Assembly (NCBI GenBank): GCA_010645155.1
Contig: JAAGOF010000088.1
Coordinates: 677,933-741,932, forward strand
DNA: 64,000 bases
Reading direction: 5' to 3'
Source of the DNA: Tigriopus japonicus
Taxonomy: Eukaryota; Arthropoda; Copepoda; Harpacticoida; Harpacticidae
Numbering within the stretch: position 1 is the first letter of the stretch; every line of letters begins with the position of its first letter. Below are positions 1 through 10,200 of this stretch, piece by piece. Under the pieces are notes generated by a model. It worked only from the letters and a program-made list of their open reading frames with translations. It made no database searches and was not told the DNA's origin. Position numbers and translations under genes: made by a program.

Positions 1-164
1 TTTGGATTGTTGATGTTAGGGTCGGAGGGTTGAGCCTCGCCCGGCCAGAAAAGCCAGCCATCACATCGTCCAAAGTTTTTCCGATAGGCAATCTAATGTT
101 TGGTATCAGAATGGTTCTCCATCTGTGGGTGTGAATTAGCATCTAAAAGTTTCTTTGAGAAAGG

Positions 165-236
165 TCAGGGAGGATAATCGAACCTGGGACCTCTCTCACT
201 GTAGGACACTGCACTAACCACAACGCCACGTCCCAC
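165..236 (-). repeat. tRNA-derived SINE-like fragment
   Basis: Read on the minus strand, this stretch has a pol III A-box-like motif (TGGTTAGTGCAG) and, about 40 bases later, a B-box-like motif (GGTTCGATTATC), starting from GGGACGTGG. Acceptor pairing is poor, so a functional tRNA is unlikely. It abuts the end of a LINE fragment at about 237. Similar modules occur near 13.8, 29.1 and 33.4 kb. The first 160 bases of the window hold nothing else I can name. Confidence 0.4.
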
Positions 237-253
237 TTTGTACAGTCTAATTA

Positions 254-1605
254 CACTGTAACACGAAAGTTTTGACACCTCCGCAAAATTTAAACTTTCC
301 GCCATTCCCGACAACTCAATACATTTTATTTTGTTTTTCTAAAATATCAATATTCGGATTGTCAACGAACTGAGCGAAATCTTTACAACAGAACTGACCT
401 ATGATCAGCATCTTAAGCAACGGTGACCCCAATTCGTTTGATATCCTTTCCGAAATAATGCAATGTCCAGCTTTTTCAGTCATGGAGAAATTCGAGACCC
501 GTTCTCGGGCCGTTGGGATGATAGAGGCCGGTAAAACTCAAGTAGAGGTTGCCAAGACCTTGGGGGTCTCATTGAGCTCTGTAAAGCGCTGGTGGAAGGG
601 CAACAAGGATGGCCAAACCCATAAAGACAAGCCTCGGTCTGGAAGACCATCAGCAATTTCTAGAACTGACAAAATTGTCATGACCAAGAGGATTGGAAAG
701 AGGAGGCAATCAATGCAAAAGTTGGCATCAAGATTGACTCGGAGTGGCCATCCAGTGTCTTGTGAGACTGTACGACGCCATTTGAAGTGTGAGATGAGTC
801 TCAAATCTCTGGCCTGTCCCAAAAAAACCCCGGTTGACAGAAAAAATGAAGAAAGCTCATGTGAAATTCGTCCGAGACCATGCTCATTGGACCAATGACG
901 AGTGGAAAAATGTCATATGGAGTGATGAGAGCTTCTTTTACCTTTTTCCAAAGTCCAACTCTGCCACCGATTGAGTTTGGGCAAGAAATTCAGCAGAACT
1001 TGTCCCCAATGAACTTGTGAAGCACAGCCCCAAGGTTATGGTCTGGGGGATGTTTTCTTCCCGTAGAGTATCCAGATTGCACTTTGTACCCCCTGAATGC
1101 AATTCCAACCAAGAGTACTAACAGGAGAAGATCCTGGCCAAGGAAGGATTGGAGGCCATCAACAGGATCAATTCTGGAACGCACGCCAAATTGTGCCAGA
1201 CATGTCAAAAGCTTTTTTCATGCAAGATTCAGCACCGCCTCATTGCACCCTGACAAACTACAGATGGCTTGATTCAAATTTTCCACGGTATTGGAGGAAG
1301 GAGGAATGGCCAGGAAATTCTCCAAACCTCAATCCCATAGAAAATTTATGGTCCATCCTCCAAGAAGAGGTTGACAAGCTCCCACCCCAAACAACCCTGG
1401 AAGGATTGAAAAAACAGTTGGAAAAAGCTTGGGCAAACTTAAACAAAGATTTGCTCTTCAAGTTATGCCTGAGTATGCTTAAGAGATTGGCACAGGTCAA
1501 AGCAAGGAAGGGGGATTAAACCAACTATTAGAACATCAACATTCATTAATTTGTTTTTCCTGTAGAAGCTCATAAACATGGTGTCAAAACTTTCGTGTCA
1601 CAGTG
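254..1605 (+). mobile_element. Tc1/mariner transposon with a DD37E-type transposase
   Basis: The element is about 1.35 kb. Its near-perfect inverted repeats are read from 252-279 and 1580-1607, where the flanking TA dinucleotides at 252-253 and 1606-1607 are the expected TA target duplication. It encodes a decayed transposase (401-1519). The outer sequence on both sides belongs to one LINE, so the insertion site can be reconstructed exactly. The terminal motif starts CACTGT and ends ACAGTG. The coding region has frameshifts and a stop, so this copy cannot move by itself. Confidence 0.92.
401..1519 (+). pseudogene. Tc1/mariner transposase pseudogene (DD37E)
   Basis: The first open part (401-898) carries the helix-turn-helix region, with residues RSRAVGMIEAGKTQVEVAKTL followed by a GRP-like GRPSAISRTDK linker. 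The frame then slips near 830-845. The alternative frame from 846 contains the first catalytic Asp in VIWSDESFF and has an in-frame TGA at 972-974. Further slips restore the original frame by 1097-1519, which holds the second Asp in MQDSAPPH and the Glu in NPIENLW. There are 37 residues between the second Asp and the Glu, which is the DD37E spacing of one Tc1/mariner lineage. At least two frameshifts plus one stop make it a pseudogene. Confidence 0.88.
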
Positions 1606-1815
1606 TACAATGTTCTTGTCCCTCATGGTGAAAGGGCGTCTCAGGAGCCCCATCATTCTAATTGCCTGCATGATGATATCAGCACATTGTTCGCCAAATT
1701 TTATGTTATGATCAAACATGATATCAAGGTCTGTTTCCATGTCTACAATCTCAAGTTCCTGGCCTTTCAGGAAATACTTGGGAGTGTTTTTTGGCCTCTT
1801 TCCAAACCTCATCAT

Positions 1816-3130
1816 TAGAGCCCGGGAAAAAATTTTTTTACATTAAAAATAATTTTTTACATTTTTTGCCAATATTACGTGAATATAACATTTTAATTTT
1901 ATTTGACGTTTTTTGGAAATTTTCAACATTTTTTTAACATTTTTTGTAATTTTTGCTCAAAAATGTCATCCCAAACCGGTTCTGAAGGACCAATTAATCA
2001 AATGAATGAAGGCTTGAAATTTCCCGCCAAAATTTCCTGCTAAAATTGTTATTCTTCAACTTCACATTTTACAATGCCAATTTATTTCAAATCTTTGGAA
2101 AGGGGGAAAAGTGCCCTTTAAGTTTCTTTTTGTCAAAAAGTTGTGAAAAAGTTCAAATCAGAAACTTTGTGACCCCTGTTTCCGTGATTATTTTACGTGG
2201 GTAAATAGCTATGAGTAGAGTAAAGTATGTTTTTTGTTGGCACTGTTGCCATTATTTACTCAGAGTTTAATATCTATTTCAAGGGAGTTCAGCTCACCCT
2301 TTTCAACGACCTTCCCAAACCGCCCTCAATCACTCTTTTTTCTGATATTCCTTCATACTTCTGGCGAAGCCGCGTTCTTCCTCTGATTTCAGTGTACCCG
2401 AGGCACCGAAGGCTAATATTTCGGGAAATACTTGACGCTGAACACCATGTTAATTGCAGTAGGAAAGAATTCCATCCCATTCCTACTGATGATTGCATAT
2501 GTTTGATCTGTGGTGATTTGGCACATCCATACCATACGCTTTACTTTTGTAATGTTTCGAAACCATGTTGATGATAAAAGACATCGCAATAAATGAGTAA
2601 TAATAATAATATCTATTGCCTTTCAAAGAGTCTGAATGTGCTATCTCACCTAAAACATAAACTGTTTTGATGGCATTATTTCCTTCAGATGTCTGGTCAC
2701 ACTGTATTAAGTAGTCTTCTCAAGGAAGAACCTCTCACCACAGGACGGCCGAACTTCAACTGACGCCTAGCCCAAGAAGGCCCTTAAAACGGTGCAGTTC
2801 TGCAGTGAATTTGAACAGAATTGCCAAATACGATAGAAAAAGGTGTTTGATAGCAAACATCACTTCACAGCAAAGTTGCAGCGTAAGATAGCAGTCCTTT
2901 TCCAGCCATTAAATTTTTACAATGATGCTTGCTGATCTCAGAAATTGGTCAAAACTGAGGTGCGTCAAAGCAATAAAACAGTTATTTTTTGCGTATTGTC
3001 CTACATTTTTTGCCCTAAATTTCATTTTTTTTTGCCCTTTTTGCCCTATATTTCAACATTTTTTGCCCTTTTTCCTGACATTTTAATGACATTTTTTGGA
3101 CGTTTTTCCAACATTTTTTCCCGGCCTCTA
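1816..3130. mobile_element. hAT-like non-autonomous element A
   Basis: The 1,315-bp element starts TAGAGCCCGGGAAAAAAT and ends with the inverted copy ATTTTTTCCCGGCCTCTA. It is flanked by a perfect 8-bp direct repeat, CTCATCAT (1808-1815 and 3131-3138). An 8-bp duplication with TAG-type ends is the hAT superfamily signature. The interior is AT-rich. It includes a 114-residue plus-strand open frame (2227-2571) with a Cys/His-rich end that I cannot assign. The insertion splits the LINE of this region. Confidence 0.8.
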
Positions 3131-3260
3131 CTCATCATCCTACACTTATCCACATTGTCATTCCATTATTCGAGGCCCATTCTTCAGTTGAGTTCAAGGC
3201 ACTTTGGACTCATTTCTCGTCTTGAGGTTGCAAGACAATCCCGATGATCTTCAAACCATT

Positions 3261-4048
3261 CAGAAATTTTATCATCTTTGTGGATGTAGTCCAATCTAGG
3301 CATGATGGTGCTCTCTTGTGGTTGGTTAACCATTGATTTGACTTTAAGTAGTTCTCATCAATGGAGAGGAATACGATGGTCTTTGATTGGAAGAAGGAAA
3401 GAGAAGGATGAAGTTAAGCCCATTTTTCTTTGAAGGGCCTCACACGACCACCCATCCAAATTTTCTTTCTCAATCAGCATGACACGATCTCTCTGTCCTC
3501 TAAAACACTAGAATTTGACACTTACAGATATGGCAACATGACCAGAATGATGGGTAAATCCACAAGGTTTTTGAGTGGCATCTTCTTGAAAGCTCAATTC
3601 ACAAAGGTCGCACGTTTCTTAAGGTGACCAAATTGATTAGGATTGGTTCCTAACCTAGATTGACCACTTATGTCCATCATTGAACAACTCACTCCAAGAA
3701 TAGTTCAAAGACTACTTTCAAATACTGGCTTAAAATATTGGGTTAAAAGAAGACAAAACGAACATAATTTCTGTTTTAAAGAAGATAAGAAATATTGCCC
3801 TTCTCATTGAACCTTTTGTTGGGCAAAAGAAACATTGTTAGAAAATATTATTGATTCAAGGAGATCTTTTGATAACTTCAAAATTTCAAATCTTTTTACA
3901 AAATCTAATCCTTTGCTCCTTTTGACCTTTGCTTTTGGAGAGAAAAAAATTAGATTTTAACATGTTTGAGTGGCGTCCCTGACTGACTTCTCTATCCCTG
4001 GCAAATGAATGTTGAACTTCTCTCAACCTAGAATCAATGACAGATCAG
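3261..4048. other. Unassigned AT-rich DNA
   Basis: No gene is supported here. On the minus strand a 49-codon open frame (3184-3333) overlaps the end of the LINE piece and has a protein-like composition (for example PRLDYIHKDDKISEW). A second minus-strand stretch near 3540-3620 has CDLC and HHSGH spacing like a broken zinc finger. Neither has convincing splice context, so both are only possible exon remnants. Confidence 0.3.
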
Positions 4049-4884
4049 TAGAGCCAAGATTTTTAGGTGAAAAATTAGAAAATAATTTTTCACCTTTTTT
4101 ACTGCTTTTGATGGAAAAATTTTTTTTTCCCTTTTTAGCAAAAAAAATTTTTTTTGACACTTTTTGGGACAAAAGGTTAATAAATGCCGAGATTTACAAC
4201 ATTTACCACCTGGTTTAGAGAAAGTGATTTCTAACTTAGTGAAAAATGGTCATATTTATACTATCACTAAGGAAGGGCATTGATTTAAATTCACATTTAA
4301 TTTCAAGAGGCTAGAGGGAGTTCTTTGAAAAATGTAGAAAGGAGTAAAATTTACGATTATTTTTTTCCATTGGCCTTCCAAAGAAAAAGGTTGGTAATGC
4401 ATTTATCTAACTTCTTCATTTTTTAAAGAATTGGCTTCTGGGCACTGCGCAAAAAAACAGCGCATTGGAGGTTTTGTGAGTCAATCAAATTTGGCGCCTC
4501 AAATGACAAGCTCGTAAACTTGTCCATGTTGAAAATGATGGTTCAAATGGCACAACTTGGTAAGAATGTGGTGTGGGCGTGGTATGGTAGCCGACTGCGC
4601 CATGCAGTGTGAGGCTACTGAGGTAATCAACGGCAAAAATACTTCACATTATATATTCCGATAGAAATTCAAACAGTCTCAAATAAGGATAAAAAGCGTG
4701 TCAGGTGAATCGGGATTCTCAGGGTGACCTCGGTATACTTCAACATTCCAATACGTTCACCAATGTAAGTGCTTCTATTGTAAAAGGCGCACAATAAGAA
4801 CTTTTTTTTACTTTTTTTGGTTATTTTCTTCACCTATTTACCACTTTTTTTGGCTTTTTTCTTCACCTAAAAATCCTGGCTCTA
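4049..4884. mobile_element. hAT-like MITE B
   Basis: The 836-bp AT-rich element begins TAGAGCCAAGATTTTTAGG and ends with the inverted counterpart CCTAAAAATCCTGGCTCTA. The flanking octamers are CAGATCAG (4041-4048) and CAGATCAC (4885-4892), matching at seven of eight positions. It has no transposase-like open frame. Its right duplication overlaps by one base the left duplication of the next element. Confidence 0.75.
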
Positions 4885-4899
4885 CAGATCACTGATCAT

Positions 4900-5444
4900 T
4901 AGGGCCCGGAAATAATTTATTTAAAATATAAAATATTTTCAAAATATTTATCTGTTTTTCTTCGAGTTTTTAAATATTTTGGCTTTTTCAAGGAAAAAAT
5001 AAATATTTTCTCGAATAGTTGAGTCAAAAAAAAATATTTCAAGCAAAATTGAGGAAATTAATGAACGACCAATGCTCAATAGGGCTTACCAAAAATGAAC
5101 CCCAAATTCGAAAAGCATCTACAAAATGGCATTTGTCCAAAAATTTGACATTCTAAATCAAAACTACTGTCAAACACGAAAAAAACTGCACCATCTATTG
5201 AGGAAAACTGAAAGTTGTGTTTTTGAATCAATTACATTCAAATAGGCCTCCAAAAACGGCCAAATACATCAAATTTGCCAGAAACAAATTTGGAAAATGG
5301 GTGCACAAAGACAAAAATACCAAATAATGGCCTTGCCAAAAAATATCTCTTAAATATCGGGCTTTTTTCCAAATATTTTGGCCTTTTCAAGAAAATATAC
5401 ATTGGATATTTTGTCACTTTTCTGCAAATATTTTCCGGGCCCTA
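4900..5444. mobile_element. hAT-like MITE C
   Basis: The 545-bp AT-rich element begins TAGGGCCCGGAAATAATT and ends TATTTTCCGGGCCCTA, an inverted pair. It is flanked by CTGATCAT (4892-4899) and GTGATCAT (5445-5452), seven of eight bases alike. There is no coding potential. Its termini resemble those of element A at 1816-3130, which suggests the same family. Confidence 0.78.
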
Positions 5445-5452
5445 GTGATCAT

Positions 5453-7203
5453 CCACCTCAAGGTGTATTGATGACGTCATGGACACTTCTCTGAAATTAG
5501 TCCTCTAGGACAGTGATTCTTGCCTTTGTGCCAAAATTAACTATCCAAATACATCGTTGAGCCTTATTTGAACGGGTTAATATTTCTGTTGTTTTCATGC
5601 ACCCTGAGTGAATTTTAAGATTATTGACCTTGAGTTAACAGATGCATATTGTGAGTGAGTTGGAATCAAATCTTGAATCGACTATGAATGAAATAATTAT
5701 TCCTGGTGTTGAAAAGTATAACTATTTTTTTATGGTAGTGATGGTCGTCGTGGGTTCGACAACGTGTGTCTTGCTCTTAAAATGGCTCTTGATCAAGAAG
5801 TGGAAAAGATGTGCTCCTCTTAGATCCTCCTCCTCACTTTTTGCGCTTTCATGGCACGCCTATTACGTACTTACACGCCAAGTCTCTCAGGTAACTCTTT
5901 ACCAAGCAAACTTTATTGTAAATCACAGGATATACAGAACTAAATCACTTAAATCAGAAACTGAATGAGTCACCAATGGGAGTCATACTGATACTGCGAA
6001 TCCCCTTTTCAAGCCGTCTGAAAACACAAGGGTTTATTTTGAGTGATTATGTCGATAACTAACACAATAAATTGAACTACAGAATTTGGTGTTTGAAAAT
6101 TTCTGTATGTGATGATTGGGAACATTGGATAAAATAAGTCTGACTGAATAACGAAGGTATACGGGTGCGTGACGATAAAGCTCTGAGACGAGAGAGAGGA
6201 CTTTCACAATTGTGGACAAAATCCAGATCCACAATCACCTTCACCAATCAACGTGAATGATGATAAGGAGTTCTGGCGCTGATATTCAGCATTTCCGACG
6301 TTCTGGAAAGCAAGCAGAAAGACAGACACGAATGGACAGAAGTTTCAATAAAGCACATCTGTCAAAAATAGATATTATAAAAAAGAGACCATCCAATCCA
6401 ATCACATTCGACACACATGAGAAAATGACACCAATTTTTAAACTTTCACTCTTTCTGCTTCAGTTCTTCTATTTTGTATTTGCCTGCTAACCTTTACCAC
6501 CAAATCCCAAATCTGCAATTTCAATTAATTGTAAATTTGTAATAATAAAAAAAAAACATATTTTCGATACTTGAGTAACCGAAAATTTTTCAGTTACAAA
6601 TTGGTTACCTACAATTGATCAGATCATAAGAATGAGGTGATTAACTTGAACAATATTTTCTGCTGAGACATATAGGGTTGTGAAAATGGAAACTCAGGGT
6701 ATGTGATATGTGTTTTTCCTTTGGGATCCCTCACCTATATAACCTTTACTCATTGAATATGCAGATATCATGTTGCAAGTTTCAAATCTATTCAAAATCT
6801 TTTGACATTAGTTGAATAAATTTGAAATTGCGTCGATTAATCAAAGCTATTTAATTGCATGAAACTGCCACTTTTGAACACTGCCTTTCAAAGCATTTTT
6901 ATTTTGTTAGCAAGAAATAGATACCACAACTTCATTGATTTCCAAAAAGGCTGGAAATATTTTAAGGACGTATGTATTTAACCATTTGAGACCACATTGA
7001 AGGAACCTTTATTTCCACTAGTAACTATCGGTCATTTTGACTGAATCAGCAGTTGAAATGCAACTCAAATTCGAAGTGAGAAAAAAGCGGAAATTCTAAG
7101 CTCGACTAAATCAGTCGAAAGCCCTCCAATTAAAGGAATAAAAAGACAACAGAGATAGGACTTCACGTAATTACATATACAACCTTTGGGCATTGTTTCA
7201 AAC
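5453..7203. other. Intergenic, with one short open frame containing a membrane segment
   Basis: Most of this AT-rich stretch shows nothing. A plus-strand open frame (5642-5968) follows an AG acceptor-like site. It has one hydrophobic segment (YFFMVVMVVVGSTTCVLLL) followed by basic residues, and contains CAG|GTAACT, a good splice-donor match, at about 5888. It could be one exon of a small single-pass membrane protein or chance; I do not recognise it. Confidence 0.25.
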
Positions 7204-10200
7204 TTACTGTTTGCCACACTTTACGTGTATGAACAGGAAAACCATGCCCATGATGAGACAAATCGCACCAACTGTGATGTAAGCAATGCCCAAGAATGGA
7301 TTCTTGCCTCCAAGGATCGAAGTCGTGGACAAAATGATACTTTTTGTTCCACTGAACGAGGTCACTTCAAAGCCTGTTGGAATACGTAATCTAGCGATTC
7401 TCCATCGTGATTGACGCTCACTAAAAGTGTTGCTCAACTTACGGTAAGTGATGTCGAAGCGATAAGTTCCTTTGGGTAATCCGTTTTCAAAAACGCCTGT
7501 GTGATTAATTTTCCGATACAGCTTCCTGAAATTGGGCAATGCCGCCGTTCTCATCCAAATGATGAGATCCTCATTCTGCAGACCATTGTTGGTCTCATCT
7601 TCCGTGTCCAATTCCCACAGATTTCGACCCCAGTCTTTGGGAGAGGTCAGTGAGTTATTCTTGAAATCTGGGTGGGATAGAATGAGAGTTGATCTTAAAC
7701 TTGAAACAACATTAACCACGACGGATCAAATCGAACTCGTCGATCCGCACTCACATTCTTCCCAGGATTTACCCCCTAGGTCTGGATTCTTGAATTTATA
7801 TTCCTTGTCCGATTCCCACGCGATTCCTTTGCGAATCAGCCCAACTGGAATGGGCCCCGTGTCATCCTGGGGCAAATAGTTCAACTTGATTTCATCTACA
7901 AGTGACAGAATAGAAACGATTATGTGACACTGGACATTAATTGGCGAATATAAATAGAAGTCAGATGAGATCGATGGCCTTCAATGGCTTCACTTGGTCA
8001 CGAAGGACGAAAGGATAATAATAGAAAGGGTACAGACGTGAAAATATTAGGTGGAACAAGGAGGACGGTATTACGTGGAGTGGGATTGAGCGAGGGCGCG
8101 TTACTGCGTTGGTGTGAATTTTCCTGCGTGATAGCCTGGAGTTAATGAAGAAATGCAATATACTTCGGATTAATGTCGTTTTATTGATATAAGCCATAAA
8201 ACAAAAGTCCACAAGGATTCAATAAGCAATCATTTGATGCCCAATTGATGTCTCTCAAAGAATTCAAACTGTGTTGTTTCATTGTGTTAAGTCAAATATC
8301 TTCAAACTTCTGATCTACTGACTTGCTTTGTGATAGTGATAGTCCATCTTTTGTTGAAAGCAACATTGTTTTTATCATTGGGATAGTTCTAGGAAACTCT
8401 TCTCTTTGTACAATGATATGAATGTTCTTCTCTGTCTTTGTTTTTAGCACTTAAGTGGGGTTCTAAAGCCAAAAGAAGACTGTCAAATGTTGAAAAAAGA
8501 TACAAAGAAGATTTTTTTTAGTATTCTACGAAGAGAAAAATGCCCTTAAACAACCCCAATGATAAAAACCATGTTGCTGTCAATAAAAGGTGGACAATCA
8601 CTATCACAAAGTAAGTCAGTAGATCAGGAGTTTGAAGATATTTGACTTAACACAATGAAACAACACAATTAGAATTCTTTGAGAGACATCAATTGGGTAT
8701 CAAATGATTGCTCATTGAATCCTGGTGGACTTATGTTTTATGACTTATGTCAATAAAACGACATTAATCCGAAGTATATTGCATTTCTTTTTTAACTCCA
8801 GGCTATTACGCAGGAAAATTCACACCAACGCAGTAACGCGCCCTCGCTCGATCTCACTCCACAAGTGAAACAAACAGAGAATACTTCGTTCGTGACCTTT
8901 GATGCCTGTAGGAACTCCAAAACATCCAATAGGCATCGAGAAACACAAATTAGGTGATGAAGAACAATGGGTATTTATGAAGATGACAACAAGTGACCCT
9001 CATCAGCAGGTTTAAATTCTAGCAAGCAGAAAAGGGTAATCCGGATATCTGTTTTTTTACTGTTTTCACGACCAAGGCCATGTTATGGCGTGTAAATGAT
9101 GTTAAAGATAATTAAATAATGAACATTTTAGACGTATAATGTTGGAATAATGTCGATTCAGTTCACGGAATCATATCCAAAAAAATGGCTGTACTTGAGC
9201 TAAAGAAGGCAATCTACCTGAGAACAAGCTATTAGCAATAGCTCCACAAGGAACGTAGGTTTTTCCACTAGGATCTTTGTCGAATGGACTGCACTCTGAG
9301 TTTGGACCATTGAGAACATTGCCCAAAAGTTGATTGTCATCCCGAGATTTCACGTAACGCCGATGATTCTGGTAAAAATTCGTCAGCCCATAATACATAT
9401 ACACTTCGCCCTGAAAATGAAAAAAGTTCAAGAAGTTTTGAAAGTTTTCGACTCCTCCTAATGTTTAAACCAAATGGTTTATTATTACATTATAAGGCTT
9501 GCCCGGTTGTTTTAAATTAGAGTCCCAAAAAATTTGATGCTAAATTGTGATAAAAGGAGACGATGAAATTAACTTGAGATCCAAATAACTTTGAAATTAC
9601 TGAGGCTAGTTTTTAGAGCCAAAAGATCAATCTCAAGATCGGACTTTCAGTACTTAAGTACGATCTTGAGATCGATCTTTGCGTCTAAAAAAGTAGCCTC
9701 TGTTATGAACCCAACAATTTAATTTGATTGTCTAACGAATTTCAGCAATACTGGTCCTTCTAATAGGCGCTCAAAGTAAGGATGTTATTTTTAAAAATAC
9801 AAACTTGAGTGGACGAGTCGTTCTTGAAAATAAATCGTAGTTTTATAACGAGTCAGTCATTTTCAAAAATACTTTGCCTGAGTATACCTAAAACTGTTTT
9901 CTTCCATTGATATGAGTAAAATTTAAACACAAACGTCATGTGTCACGAGTGATTCTTGATTTGGTATGGGACTCTAATGAAGAATTCTTATTGAAGGTTA
10001 CAAAAATCGCCACTAGATGGAGCCAAAACAGGGGCAAATTCTCTTGCTTTCAGATCTATCCCAACTGAACCTTGTTGCCAAAATTGTAGCTCCCATCTCA
10101 AAGTGGATTTCTCTTCATATTTCGAGTCTTTTAGAGCTCAGCTACGATATTATTGTGTTCAAAAATCAAAAAGCTAAGCTGAGTAATCAGAAATTAAGGC

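Larger units (their letters stand above)
237..3260 (-). mobile_element. LINE reverse transcriptase fragment, split by two DNA transposons
   Basis: Three minus-strand pieces belong to one decayed non-LTR retrotransposon. Piece 1 (about 3131-3250) encodes residues resembling LNSTEEWASNNG and then NVDKC after a one-base shift. Piece 2 (1608-1815) encodes the RT C-terminal region with FGKRPKNTPKYFLKG and MGLLRRPFTMRDKNIV. Piece 3 (237-251) continues directly with IRLYK. The first gap is a hAT-like element (1816-3130) and the second a Tc1/mariner element (254-1605). Removing each element with one target-duplication copy rejoins the LINE frame at both junctions. The LINE is cut off at its 3' side by the SINE-like fragment. 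It is non-functional. Confidence 0.75.

Noticed and set aside
2227..2571. 114-residue open frame with Cys/His residues near its end
   Set aside because: It lies wholly in hAT element A and matches no transposase or cellular domain I recognise; not supportable as a gene.
8075..8862. CRISPR-like or satellite array
   Set aside because: The structure is one pair of long inverted arms, not spaced direct repeats, and the context is a eukaryotic intron.
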